DNA of 24,680 bases from positions 1 through 24,680 of the forward strand of contig DCBC01000081.1 in assembly GCA_002313335.1 (NCBI GenBank). Reading direction: 5' to 3'. Under the pieces are notes generated by a model. That model was given only the letters and a program-made list of their open reading frames with translations. It searched no databases and was not told where the DNA came from. Numbering within the stretch: position 1 is the first letter of the stretch; every line of letters begins with the position of its first letter. The stretch is from Porticoccaceae bacterium UBA1117 (lineage in GTDB: Bacteria; Pseudomonadota; Gammaproteobacteria; Pseudomonadales; Porticoccaceae). Shown here in pieces: positions 12,656 to 20,624 of this stretch. A program made the position numbers and the translations under genes.

Positions 12656-13371
12656 CCGTTGCTGATCCAAATTACTGGGCGATTGTTCCCGCCGCGGGAG
12701 TGGGTAAGCGCTTTTCTGCAGATATTCCAAAACAGTTTCATCAGTTGAAGGGTGATCTTGTGGCACAACATACCCTCGGCAGGTTACTAGAGATTTCCCT
12801 GATTAAGCAAATTGTAGCTCCCTGTGATCCTACGTCCGGTTATTGGGCTAAGGTACGGGCTGTAAAAAACCCTAGAGTAACGCTAATAGGGGGCGGAGAG
12901 ACTCGCGCTAGGTCTGTCTTGAATGGACTAACTATGCTTTCTAATGTTGCCCAGCCAGAGGATTGGGTCTTGGTTCATGATATGGCCAGACCCTGCGTAA
13001 CCTCATCAGATATTATGAAACTCATTAATGGGTTAAAAAACCATCCGGTGGGTGGGTTGTTAACGACAAAAATTAATGAAACACTGAAGACGGTAATGCC
13101 GGATAACCATGTTAAAGCTACGGTTAACCGCGAAGTTTATCGAGCAGCCCAAACGCCTCAAATGTTTCGATATGGAATATTACGGGACGCGATCCAATTG
13201 ATGCTTCAGGACCAAAAAATACCGACTGATGAGGCTTCCGCAGTAGAGTATTCTAATCATAAAGTCCTTACTATCGAAGGAAGGCACGACAATATAAAGA
13301 TTACTCGCCGAGAGGATCTGATGATGGCTGAAGTCATTTTGATAAATCAGGAGAAGTATCGATGCGTATAG
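12652..13371 (+). CDS. ispD: IspD, 2-C-methyl-D-erythritol 4-phosphate cytidylyltransferase
   Basis: IspD transfers CMP from CTP to MEP, the third step of the MEP isoprenoid pathway. The 239 residues have the CTP-binding glycine-rich loop [18 protein letters not shown] (about 10-27), [23 protein letters not shown] (most relatives have VHDAARPCV), and the TNREV-like [16 protein letters not shown] segment followed by TDEASAVE. It overlaps ftsB by 4 bases and ispF by 10 bases, so the three genes form one translationally coupled unit. PyrG, which makes its CTP substrate, lies upstream in the same block. Confidence 0.97.
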   Translation: MTVADPNYWAIVPAAGVGKRFSADIPKQFHQLKGDLVAQHTLGRLLEISLIKQIVAPCDPTSGYWAKVRAVKNPRVTLIGGGETRARSVLNGLTMLSNVAQPEDWVLVHDMARPCVTSSDIMKLINGLKNHPVGGLLTTKINETLKTVMPDNHVKATVNREVYRAAQTPQMFRYGILRDAIQLMLQDQKIPTDEASAVEYSNHKVLTIEGRHDNIKITRREDLMMAEVILINQEKYRCV

Positions 13372-13841
13372 GCCACGGTTTTGATGTCCATGCCTTTGGT
13401 GTTGGCGAGGCCTTAATCCTGGGTGGTGTCTCTATTCCATTTGAACATGCGTTTATTGCCCATTCGGATGGTGATGTTTTAACTCATGCGTTTATGGATG
13501 CCATATTGGGAGCCTTGAGTCTCGGAGATATAGGTCGACATTTTCCCGATACCGACCCTAAATATCGTGGTTGTAATAGTCTTATTTTGTTAGCTGAGGT
13601 TGCCGAGATGATGGTGGCAAGAGGTTATCGTATTGGCAATGCCGATCTGACGATTGTTGCCCAAAACCCCAAAATGGCGCCACATATCACCCCTATGATA
13701 AAAAAGCTTGCTGCAGTGCTGGCGTGTGATTATGAGCGGATTAATATTAAGGCCACCACGTCGGAGAGCCTAGGCTTTACGGGTCGTGGTGAAGGCATAG
13801 CCTGTCATGCATCGGTTCTTTTAGAATCAACCTCTGACTGA
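13362..13841 (+). CDS. ispF: IspF, 2-C-methyl-D-erythritol 2,4-cyclodiphosphate synthase
   Basis: IspF cyclises CDP-ME 2-phosphate to MEcPP with release of CMP. The 159-residue protein has the metal-binding [11 protein letters not shown] at its N-terminus (Asp and His ligands), the [20 protein letters not shown] segment with the third ligand His, [12 protein letters not shown], and the C-terminal [20 protein letters not shown] motif. Length is typical. It overlaps ispD by 10 bases. Its start has GGAG just upstream inside ispD. Confidence 0.98.
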   Translation: MRIGHGFDVHAFGVGEALILGGVSIPFEHAFIAHSDGDVLTHAFMDAILGALSLGDIGRHFPDTDPKYRGCNSLILLAEVAEMMVARGYRIGNADLTIVAQNPKMAPHITPMIKKLAAVLACDYERINIKATTSESLGFTGRGEGIACHASVLLESTSD

Positions 13842-13863
13842 ACTAACTATAGAGATTTTCACT

Positions 13864-14820
13864 ATTAACTCCCGTAACTTTGACTTCAAAACTCTACCCT
13901 ATCTACACGGCGCGCCATTAGGGACAGCCTTATTCCGCTGTTGCCCTGAGGATTTTGTGGTTGACGAAATTCTTGATATCCAGCCCACAGGTGAGGGTGA
14001 GCACTTATGGCTTCTGGTCAGTAAGCGTGACCAAAACACTACTTGGGTGGCGGGGTTACTTGCCAAATTAGCGGGTATTCCACGCAATGATGTTGGATTT
14101 TGTGGAATGAAAGATCGGTTTGCCGTTACTAGTCAGTGGTTTAGTTTACATATTCCAGGGCGCGATTTAGACATGAATTGCTTGGACCATGATGATTTTA
14201 AGATCTTAAAGGTAGCTCGCCATAATAAAAAATTGCGACGGGGAATGCATCAGGGTAATCAGTTCAAAATAGTGTTGCAGGACTTCGCAGTGACAGATAT
14301 TTTATTTAGAGACCGAATTGAGCTAATTATAGAAAAAGGTGTCCCTAACTACTTCGGAGAGCAGCGCTTTGGACACGATGGAAATAACCTCAATGAAGTT
14401 CAAAAACTTATTCAATTAGACAAACTCAAAGGTAATCGGCACGGCACAGGCTTATATTTGTCTGCTGCCCGGTCTTGGTTGTTTAATTTAGTCGCTGCCA
14501 AGCGTTTAAATCTAACCAATGATGATCTTATAGATGAAACTGGGCCGCTTTGGGGGCGGGGTCGGCCTGCCACTGAGGGACAAATAGCTGCGATAGAAGC
14601 CGATGTTTTAGATGATTGGAAAGACTGGTGTTATGCCCTTGAGCATGCGGGATTAAAACAGCAGCGTCGTGACTTGATTATGAGCGTTGGTAATTTAGCG
14701 GCCCAATGGATTGAAACCGATAAGGTATGTTTAACCTTTAGCCTTCCCAGTGGGTGTTATGCGACAACTTTGCTGAGAGAAATTGCCCAATTATCTCGCC
14801 CCATCAACTTTGCCGTATGA
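13864..14820 (+). CDS. truD: TruD, tRNA pseudouridine-13 synthase, with a non-canonical start and a shortened TRUD domain
   Basis: TruD makes pseudouridine at position 13 of tRNA-Glu. The conserved N-terminal segment YLHGAPLGTALF with PEDFVVDE lies upstream of the first GTG (13957), so that GTG cannot be the start. In this frame there is no ATG, GTG or TTG from the TAG at 13822-13824 to 13957. I chose ATT at 13864 because AGAG lies nine bases upstream and the length before YLHG fits; CTG 13834 or ATT 13855 are alternatives. The catalytic motif GFCGMKDRFAVT (Asp about 84) and NYFGEQRFGHDG are intact, as are LSAARSWLFN and the C-terminal LPSGCYATTLLRE. The 318 residues are about 30-35 fewer than usual because the TRUD insert between AAKRLN and TGPLWG is nearly absent. 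It follows ispF as usual. Confidence 0.85.
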   Translation: MNSRNFDFKTLPYLHGAPLGTALFRCCPEDFVVDEILDIQPTGEGEHLWLLVSKRDQNTTWVAGLLAKLAGIPRNDVGFCGMKDRFAVTSQWFSLHIPGRDLDMNCLDHDDFKILKVARHNKKLRRGMHQGNQFKIVLQDFAVTDILFRDRIELIIEKGVPNYFGEQRFGHDGNNLNEVQKLIQLDKLKGNRHGTGLYLSAARSWLFNLVAAKRLNLTNDDLIDETGPLWGRGRPATEGQIAAIEADVLDDWKDWCYALEHAGLKQQRRDLIMSVGNLAAQWIETDKVCLTFSLPSGCYATTLLREIAQLSRPINFAV

Positions 14821-14900
14821 TATATTGGCATTCATGAATACAGTATGAAAATTAGACTTTTAACAGCTAGCATACTGGTCAACTTCTATGGGAGAGTTAT

Positions 14901-15572
14901 GTGAATTCGACGGAAATGGCGGGTATCGGGATGACTTCCCAGCGAACCCGAGAACGCCTGATTAGTCGATTGATTGAACAAGGTATCACCAATCAAAAAG
15001 TACTAGATGTTATTCGGATGACACCTAGACATATTTTTTTAGATGAGGCTTTGTCGCACCGAGCCTATGAAGACACTGCTCTACCTATTGGCTTTTCACA
15101 AACATTGTCTCAGCCATATATAGTTGCCAGAATGACCGAAATTCTCCTCTCTGAAGGGCCGCTAAAAAAAGTATTAGAGATTGGTACCGGGTCGGGTTAT
15201 CAAGGGGCGATTTTGGCTCAGTTAGCAGAGCAAGTTTATAGTGTAGAGCGCATTGAACCGCTATTAAACAAGGCCAAGCAACGATTTAGAAAGCTTGGTT
15301 TGAGTAATATATCTGCTCACCTCTCAGACGGATGTTTTGGTTGGGAAAAACAAGCTCCTTATGACGGAATTATAACAACCGCCGCACCGCAATCGATACC
15401 GGATAGTCTTTTGGATCAGTTAGCGCCCAATGGTATATTAGTGATTCCAGTAGGCGGTGGTGACTCTCAGGACTTAAGTGTGGTGAAGCGGGTAGGTAAT
15501 TCCTCTGAGTTTGACCAGACTATCGTTGAGAAAGTTAAATTTGTTCCCCTACTGGGTGGCTTATCTCGGTAG
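14901..15572 (+). CDS. pcm: Protein-L-isoaspartate O-methyltransferase
   Basis: Pcm methylates L-isoaspartyl residues in damaged proteins, starting their repair; it matters mostly in stationary phase. The 223 residues contain the hallmark [20 protein letters not shown] (about 61-80), the SAM motif [19 protein letters not shown] (about 91-109), [10 protein letters not shown], and the HLSDGCFGW plus YDGIITTAA segments. The start is GTG at 14901 with GGGAG about eight bases upstream. It precedes the DUF368 gene and nlpD-rpoS, the stationary-phase sigma block. surE, normally just before pcm, is absent. In the 80-base gap before it, CAGTATG (14841-14847) and CATACTG (14871-14877) form an inverted repeat. 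Confidence 0.96.
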   Translation: MNSTEMAGIGMTSQRTRERLISRLIEQGITNQKVLDVIRMTPRHIFLDEALSHRAYEDTALPIGFSQTLSQPYIVARMTEILLSEGPLKKVLEIGTGSGYQGAILAQLAEQVYSVERIEPLLNKAKQRFRKLGLSNISAHLSDGCFGWEKQAPYDGIITTAAPQSIPDSLLDQLAPNGILVIPVGGGDSQDLSVVKRVGNSSEFDQTIVEKVKFVPLLGGLSR

Positions 15573-15591
15573 TCGATCAAAAGGATCTTAT

Positions 15592-16527
15592 ATGAGAACT
15601 GTTACTGAAAATATGTTGTTATTTTTTAAAGGATTGGCAATGGGTGCAGCCGATGTAGTTCCTGGTGTATCAGGGGGAACGATTGCCCTTATCACGGGTA
15701 TCTATGTTGAGTTAGTAGCTACTATAAAATCCTTTGATATCGCGGCGCTCAAATTATTAAAATCTGAGGGTATAGCTGCGGTGTGGCGCCATATTAACGG
15801 AAACTTTCTTGTCGTTTTGTTGGCCGGTATCCTAACTAGTGTCTTTTCTCTCGCACATGGTATGCATTATCTCTTAGTGGAGCATGGCGTGCCACTATGG
15901 TCTTTTTTCAGCGGTTTAATTATCGGCTCGATTATTTTACTTTTGCGTCAAAATCCGCCTACAAAAATGTCGGAAAAGTTACTTTTTGTTATTGGTATAT
16001 TAATAGCCTACGGCATTTCAATTGCTCCAACGGTAATAGCGGAGGGGACGTTGATAAATATGTTCTTTGCCGGTGCTATAGCTCTTTGCGCAATGATTCT
16101 GCCCGGAATATCTGGTTCATTTATCCTTGTCCTTTTGGGGCTTTACCCTGTATTTATTGCTGCGATAGCTAACTTGCAAATTGACATATTAGTCGCTTTT
16201 GCGGCGGGTGGAATTATCGGCCTGATGTTATTCAGTAGATTTTTGTCTTGGTTGTTGGCTAGGTTTCAACCGGCGGTGATAGCGTTAATGTGCGGTTTTT
16301 TAGCCGGGAGCTTGACCATTATTTGGCCCTGGAAAAACACTTTTTCTCGGGAGATTTCTGATACAGGCGAGATGTTGACTAAGGTGACTGAAAATATACT
16401 CCCTAGCCAATTTTTAGAGCTTACAGGCCATGATCCGCAAACTCTATTGTGTTCATTGGTGTTCTGTATTGGGTTCGCAATGGTTTTAAGTGTAGCGTTT
16501 CTTGGCAAGACCCGACTTAATGAGTAA
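15592..16527 (+). CDS. DUF368 membrane protein, putative polyprenyl-phosphate transporter
   Basis: The ATG at 15592 follows AAGGA and gives a 311-residue polytopic membrane protein; an in-frame ATG at 15511 lies inside pcm and adds an unrelated 27-residue tail. The protein has the two family repeats, DVVPGVSGGTIALITG (about 21-36) and MILPGISGSFILVLLG (about 170-185), consistent with an inverted-repeat transporter fold with about eight or more membrane segments. DUF368 proteins have been reported as transporters that recycle undecaprenyl phosphate across the inner membrane (PopT). That role would suit a position next to nlpD and downstream of two isoprenoid genes. The stop overlaps the nlpD ATG by 8 bases. 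Family assignment is firm; the substrate is by analogy. Confidence 0.88.
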   Translation: MRTVTENMLLFFKGLAMGAADVVPGVSGGTIALITGIYVELVATIKSFDIAALKLLKSEGIAAVWRHINGNFLVVLLAGILTSVFSLAHGMHYLLVEHGVPLWSFFSGLIIGSIILLLRQNPPTKMSEKLLFVIGILIAYGISIAPTVIAEGTLINMFFAGAIALCAMILPGISGSFILVLLGLYPVFIAAIANLQIDILVAFAAGGIIGLMLFSRFLSWLLARFQPAVIALMCGFLAGSLTIIWPWKNTFSREISDTGEMLTKVTENILPSQFLELTGHDPQTLLCSLVFCIGFAMVLSVAFLGKTRLNE

Positions 16528-17431
16528 ACGACGTGTTACCCCAGTAATAACAATAGCTTCTTTGATGCTGCTACTGTCTTTTATCTCTGGATGTTCTAAT
16601 AGCCCGGCTAGCGTCAGTGATCGCGGCCAACCTCCCAGTATAAAAATTAAATCACATCGGGTAGATGTTGGAGAGACACTCTACTCGATTGCTTGGCGAT
16701 ACGATTTAAATGTCCGTGAGCTTGCAAATACAAATTCACTGAAGCCCCCGTACACCATAAATCCTGGCCAAAAACTAAGTTTGATTTTAACAAAGAAAGG
16801 TTCAACGTTAACCTCCGTTACTCGCCACGCCGTCAATGTTGGGGATACACTATTCTCGATAGCGTCCAAATATGGTTTAGCGGTTGGAACGTTGGCTCGC
16901 ATTAATCACCTGACCCCACCTTACATTATAAAGCCCGGACAAATAATAACCGTCGACTCAAGATTTCCCGGGCCCATCGGGCCGAGCGCTACTCAAGACT
17001 CACAAAGTACTGTCGCTAAGTCCAATAGCAGCGCTACGTCGCGGTCACAGTCAAAGAACAAACCACCTGTTTACAGCGATAATTGGCAGTGGAAATGGCC
17101 TGTTGATGGTCAAGTGGTCGAGACGTTTAATCCCGGTAAGTTGCAGAAAGGTATAAAAATAAAATCGAGCAACGGTAGACAAGTTCACGCGGCGGCTCCA
17201 GGGAACGTTGTTTATGCGGGTTCAGGATTACGCGGCTATGGAAGATTGATTATTATCAAGCATAGTGATACTCTTCTAAGCGCTTATGCAAATAATGATA
17301 AATTGTTGGTATCAGTGGGGCAGTCTGTTCAGCAGACTGATGTGATTTCAAGTTTGGGCGTCGACGGAACGATGTATTTTGAAATCAGGAAAGATGGTGA
17401 CCCGGTGAATCCTATAAGTTACTTGAATTAG
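16520..17431 (+). CDS. nlpD: NlpD-like lipoprotein with two LysM domains and a degenerate LytM (M23) domain
   Basis: NlpD is an outer-membrane lipoprotein that binds peptidoglycan and activates the amidase AmiC during septum splitting. The ATG at 16520 gives 303 residues with a lipoprotein signal ending FISGC (Cys about 25). Two LysM domains follow, VDVGETLYSIAWRY (from about 49) and VNVGDTLFSIASKY (from about 100), each ending in a PPY..NPGQ or PPY..KPGQ element. A Ser/Thr/Gln-rich linker leads to the M23 domain (about 190-303). The zinc ligands are lost: GIKIKSS instead of GxDIxx, YANND instead of YAHND, and MYFEIR instead of LHFEIR. This marks a non-catalytic activator. E. coli NlpD has a single LysM. 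It is followed by rpoS, the usual neighbour. Confidence 0.93.
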   Translation: MSKRRVTPVITIASLMLLLSFISGCSNSPASVSDRGQPPSIKIKSHRVDVGETLYSIAWRYDLNVRELANTNSLKPPYTINPGQKLSLILTKKGSTLTSVTRHAVNVGDTLFSIASKYGLAVGTLARINHLTPPYIIKPGQIITVDSRFPGPIGPSATQDSQSTVAKSNSSATSRSQSKNKPPVYSDNWQWKWPVDGQVVETFNPGKLQKGIKIKSSNGRQVHAAAPGNVVYAGSGLRGYGRLIIIKHSDTLLSAYANNDKLLVSVGQSVQQTDVISSLGVDGTMYFEIRKDGDPVNPISYLN

Positions 17432-17497
17432 TCGGATTTTATTACTTCAGGTCTCTGAAGGATTGGCGTCTAGATTAGTCGCTATTAGAAGTTTAAG

Positions 17498-17516
17498 TTT
17501 GCAAAGGAGTTGCAAA
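17498..17516 (+). promoter_or_regulatory. Hairpin with the rpoS Shine-Dalgarno in its loop
   Basis: TTTGCAA (17498-17504) and TTGCAAA (17510-17516) form a perfect 7-bp stem around the five-base loop AGGAG (17505-17509), which is the ribosome binding site of rpoS; the ATG follows at 17518. A second perfect hairpin, CTTCAG-gtct-CTGAAG (17445-17460), lies upstream in the nlpD-rpoS gap. The stem is A/U-rich, so its stability in the cell is uncertain. It could expose or hide the binding site depending on temperature, Hfq or small RNAs. Confidence 0.55.
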
Positions 17517-17517
17517 A

Positions 17518-18447
17518 ATGGTCGAAGATGCAGCAGTCGGCGAATTTAAGGCGTTGTCCTTAGTCGCCCGAAAGAAAAAAGTAAGTGAAAGTCCGGCCCG
17601 TCGAGTTGTCGACGCGACCAGTATTTACCTCAAAGAAATTGGCTTTGTGCCTCTCTTAACCGCTTCAGAAGAAGTCCTCTACTCTCGAAAATTACAGCAG
17701 GGTTGCGAGCGCTCTCGTCATATGATGATTGAGAGTAATTTACGCCTAGTGGTAAAAATTTCGCGTCGTTATCTAAATCGGGGTCTAGAATTGTTAGATC
17801 TGATCGAAGAAGGCAACATAGGATTGATGCGAGCGGTAGAAAAATTTGACCCAGAGTTAGGTTATAGATTCTCGACCTATGCTACTTGGTGGATTAGGCA
17901 AACGATCGAGCGCGCAATAATGAATCAAACGCGAACGATTAGGCTCCCTGTCCATGTGGTCAAGGAGTTAAATGTTTATTTGCGAGCCTCACGAAAGCTA
18001 GCTCAGCGGCTAGACCATGATCCGACACCAGAGGAAATTGCTGCTGAGGTCAATAAGCCGATCAAAGATGTGCTTAAAATTCTTAGTTTGAGTGAGCGGA
18101 TTTCGTCTATTGATGCCCAGGTAGCTGATCAAGATAAAACACTAATCGATACGGTAGCGGACATCTCAACGTTAAGCCCTGAGAGTCAGGTCGAGACAAA
18201 TAATTTGTCATCAGTTCTAGAAGGATGGTTGCAGCAGCTACCAGAGAAGCAAAGGGAAGTGTTGGTTCGACGATTTGGTTTAATGCATCATCACGAGCAG
18301 ACTTTAGAGCATATTGGCTCGGAAATTGGTTTGACAAGAGAAAGAGTGCGTCAAATCCAAGTAGATGGATTACGCAGATTACGCGACTTACTCCATCAAC
18401 ATGATCTAAGCAGCGATGACCTATTTGAAGAGTTATTTAAGCATTAG
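17518..18447 (+). CDS. rpoS: RNA polymerase sigma factor RpoS (sigma-38)
   Basis: RpoS directs stationary-phase and general-stress transcription. The 309 residues have region 1.2 with [20 protein letters not shown] (about 32-51), and region 2 with [40 protein letters not shown] and [20 protein letters not shown] (about 74-137). Region 3 begins [16 protein letters not shown], and region 4.2 has [20 protein letters not shown] (about 260-279). The [12 protein letters not shown] and adjacent stretches match RpoS better than RpoD or RpoH, and the nlpD neighbour supports this. The N-terminus is shorter than in E. coli (330 residues). By eye alignment the lysine used for RssB recognition in E. coli (K173) is R164 here. 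The ribosome binding site lies in a hairpin loop. Confidence 0.97.
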   Translation: MVEDAAVGEFKALSLVARKKKVSESPARRVVDATSIYLKEIGFVPLLTASEEVLYSRKLQQGCERSRHMMIESNLRLVVKISRRYLNRGLELLDLIEEGNIGLMRAVEKFDPELGYRFSTYATWWIRQTIERAIMNQTRTIRLPVHVVKELNVYLRASRKLAQRLDHDPTPEEIAAEVNKPIKDVLKILSLSERISSIDAQVADQDKTLIDTVADISTLSPESQVETNNLSSVLEGWLQQLPEKQREVLVRRFGLMHHHEQTLEHIGSEIGLTRERVRQIQVDGLRRLRDLLHQHDLSSDDLFEELFKH

Positions 18448-18458
18448 AAACTTGACTG

Positions 18459-18484
18459 TAGGCCCTCTCAATGGAGTGGGCCTA
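18459..18484. terminator. Hairpin between the convergent rpoS and ppa genes, likely terminator
   Basis: TAGGCCC (18459-18465) pairs with GGGCCTA (18478-18484), with a further CTC/GAG pairing inside the loop, closing on a four-base loop. It lies 11 bases after rpoS and 12 bases after the ppa stop on the other strand. There is no clear T-run on either side, so it may be a bidirectional terminator of limited strength or a transcript-end stabiliser. Confidence 0.55.
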
Positions 18485-18495
18485 TGCTGATCAAA

Positions 18496-19029
18496 CTAAG
18501 CTTCATCCAGGTAACGTTGACGTGAAGCTAAGATTTCTTTTTTTGCGGCAGCCGCATTATCCCAACCATCGACTTTCACCCATTTGCCAGGCTCTAGAGA
18601 TTTATAGTTCTCAAAATAATGAACAATTTGTTTGATCAGCAGTTCCGGAAGATCGCTAGTTTCTTCCACATGATCATAAATTTTGGTTAATTTAGTGTGT
18701 GGTACGGCTAATAATTTAGCATCAATCCCTGACTCATCACTCATATTCAGGACACCGACTACGCGACTGCGTATTACCGCACCAGGCATTACCGGATAGG
18801 GAGTAACGACCAATACATCTAAGGCATCCCCGTCCTCGGATAGTGTTTGTGGTACATACCCGTAGTTGGCAGGATAGAACATAGGGGTTGCAACAAAGCG
18901 ATCAACAAAAATAGCATCACTGTCTTTGTCCACTTCATATTTTATGGGGTCGTGATTTGCTGGAATTTCAATCACCACATTTATATCGTTTGGCAGATCT
19001 CTACCAGCAGGAATATCGTTATAGCTCAT
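18496..19029 (-). CDS. ppa: Inorganic pyrophosphatase (family I)
   Basis: Ppa hydrolyses pyrophosphate to phosphate and so drives biosynthetic reactions. The ATG at 19029 gives 177 residues with the usual N-terminus [21 protein letters not shown] longer frame starting at a TTG (19089) adds 20 residues that do not fit the family. Catalytic motifs are [17 protein letters not shown] (about 28-44), [10 protein letters not shown] (about 53-62), and [15 protein letters not shown] (about 66-80), with DVLVV containing the conserved Asp. Further on are [20 protein letters not shown] and a C-terminal GKWVKVDGW. Length is typical (175-178). A TATAAT lies at 19077-19072. It is convergent with rpoS. Confidence 0.97.
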   Translation of the reverse strand: MSYNDIPAGRDLPNDINVVIEIPANHDPIKYEVDKDSDAIFVDRFVATPMFYPANYGYVPQTLSEDGDALDVLVVTPYPVMPGAVIRSRVVGVLNMSDESGIDAKLLAVPHTKLTKIYDHVEETSDLPELLIKQIVHYFENYKSLEPGKWVKVDGWDNAAAAKKEILASRQRYLDEA

Positions 19030-19071
19030 GTTATTAGGTCCGTAATGTGACGATTGATGATCAGGACTGGG

Positions 19072-19077
19072 ATTATA
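19072..19077 (-). promoter_or_regulatory. Putative -10 box of ppa
   Basis: A perfect TATAAT lies on the minus strand, which would start the transcript about 35 bases before the ppa ATG. No good -35 match is seen at 16-18 bases upstream; a TTGACA lies only six bases upstream, which is too close. The call is by eye. Confidence 0.4.
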
Positions 19078-19089
19078 ACGATTTGTCAA

Positions 19090-19542
19090 AAAATTGGCTA
19101 GACGCTATCGATCGTTAGATGAATCGGATTTGATTTATTCGACGTATTTTATAGCTGAGAGATACTAGTTGATACGTTGCATCTAGATTTTGTTGTTAAC
19201 GCGTCTGAGAGGGATTACTGCGCGACAGTTATAAGTGAAGTCCAATAAATAAAAATTAGATAGTTTGAGATAACATTAGTCCTGCTGAAACGTGGGGCAA
19301 AAACATATGTCCTGGCATGTCGGGGGCTCTTAAGGCGTTAATCAAATTTACAACTCGTTATTATGGTATTGCGGTGATTTGTTTTGTCTGAGTTTATCAT
19401 TAGCGTAGTCATAAGGAATCAACACATACCTACAACATGTTAGAACTTATGCGACACACTATAAAGTTAACATAGTAAACTTGTCTCATCACTTAGTTGT
19501 ATAAACTTATAGCGAAATAAGCAGTAATTTGGGAGTTTCATT
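19090..19542. other. 453-base non-coding gap between ppa and the RND adaptor gene
   Basis: No convincing gene is present. On the minus strand a short frame from a TTG at 19345 to TAA at 19256 encodes 29 residues (INALRAPDMPGHMFLPHVSA at its core), preceded by stop codons. It has no clear ribosome binding site and could be chance or a relic. The right side is A/T-rich and should hold the promoter of the efflux genes; TATAAA-like hexamers occur near 19460-19466 and 19502-19507, without a firm -35 partner. I saw no tRNA, hairpin terminator or strong repeat. Confidence 0.5.
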
Positions 19543-20607
19543 TTGAATAGTAATATCCGTTTAGCGGCAATTTTCTTGCTGTCATTAACAATTTGGTTTG
19601 CGAGTGGTTTGATAACCTCGTCTCAGCCTACACAGAGCTCGGTTGCAGTAAAAATACCAACGGGTGTCCAGATTACGACGTTTAAAAAAGAGTTATTCAA
19701 TCCTACTCTCTCATTACGTGCCAATACTCAACCGAACCGGACAGTCAGTTTGGCGGCTCAGATTGTGGGAAAAGTTTCTGCTGTCTTGGTGGATGAGGGT
19801 GCCGCTGTTACAAAGGGTCAAGTGATTTGTGAGATCAGCAAAGAAGACCGCTACTTCCGGTTAGACCAAGCTAAAGCGCATTTCGCACAATCTTCTATTG
19901 CATACCAAGGAGCTATAACGCTTAAAAGTGGTGGGTTTCAGTCAGAAGTGGCTATTGCGCAGGCTAAAGCGACGCTTGAAACTGCCAAAGCAAATTTGAA
20001 ACGTGCTCAACTTGATATTGGCCATTTAAAAATTGTGGCCCCATTTGATGGAATTATTGAAACCCGTGCCTTAGATATTGGAGACTACGTTGTCCCCGGA
20101 ACAATCTGTGCTCTGTTAGTCGATCTGGATCCAATAAAAGTAACGGCGTTAGTCAATGAGTATGAAGTTGGTAAGGTTAAGATGGCTAGCGTAGCGTCTG
20201 CAAGTATCGGTTTAAACGAACCTGTTGAAGCCGTAGTAAGTTACATCGCCCATCAGGCAAATCATACGACTCAAAGCTATCGAGTTGAAGCCTTAGTGAA
20301 AAATAGTAATAAATCTATTCGAGCAGGTTTGTCTACTCGTCTTGAAATCCCTACCGAGGGCGTTGAGGCTCACTTGATTCCTGCGAGTAGTATTTTACTC
20401 AATGACCAAGGCGGTATGGCCGTTCGCATTATTGTAGTTGGGAATATCGCTCAATCAATATCGGTGGTAGTGCTTGGCGAAATAGGTGCTGGAATATGGG
20501 TGTCTGGATTACCTGAGTTAGTAAATGTTATTACCGTAGGTCAAAATTACGTAATCGATGGTGAGGTTGTCGAGCCTACTTTTTTGAACTCCACTGCTAA
20601 AATTTAA
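19543..20607 (+). CDS. RND efflux periplasmic adaptor (membrane fusion protein, HlyD/AcrA type)
   Basis: This 354-residue protein links an inner-membrane RND pump to an outer-membrane channel. It starts at a TTG with GGGAG about eight bases upstream. It has an N-terminal hydrophobic segment (about 7-26) that acts as a signal anchor. A lipoyl/barrel-sandwich half follows, VSLAAQIVGKVSAVLVDEGA (about 67-86) and TKGQVICEI. The helical hairpin has AKATLETAKANLKRAQLDIG, and the second lipoyl half has IVAPFDGIIETRALDIGDYV. Beta-barrel and membrane-proximal domains complete it. No lipobox Cys is seen. The pump gene starts 17 bases downstream, so they form one operon. No outer-membrane factor gene is next to them; a TolC-type partner elsewhere is expected. 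Substrate unknown. Confidence 0.9.
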   Translation: MNSNIRLAAIFLLSLTIWFASGLITSSQPTQSSVAVKIPTGVQITTFKKELFNPTLSLRANTQPNRTVSLAAQIVGKVSAVLVDEGAAVTKGQVICEISKEDRYFRLDQAKAHFAQSSIAYQGAITLKSGGFQSEVAIAQAKATLETAKANLKRAQLDIGHLKIVAPFDGIIETRALDIGDYVVPGTICALLVDLDPIKVTALVNEYEVGKVKMASVASASIGLNEPVEAVVSYIAHQANHTTQSYRVEALVKNSNKSIRAGLSTRLEIPTEGVEAHLIPASSILLNDQGGMAVRIIVVGNIAQSISVVVLGEIGAGIWVSGLPELVNVITVGQNYVIDGEVVEPTFLNSTAKI

Positions 20608-20624
20608 AGTAGGTTTTTAATTAC

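Noticed and set aside
13957..13959. GTG as the truD start
   Set aside because: It would delete the conserved N-terminal YLHG and PEDF segment, which is intact upstream in the same frame.
15511..15591. Longer start of the DUF368 gene inside pcm
   Set aside because: The extra residues are the pcm sequence read in another frame; ATG 15592 has AAGGA upstream and fits the family.
19030..19089. Extended N-terminus of ppa from a TTG
   Set aside because: The extra 20 residues do not match pyrophosphatases and cover the likely TATAAT promoter box; MSYNDIPAG is the usual start.
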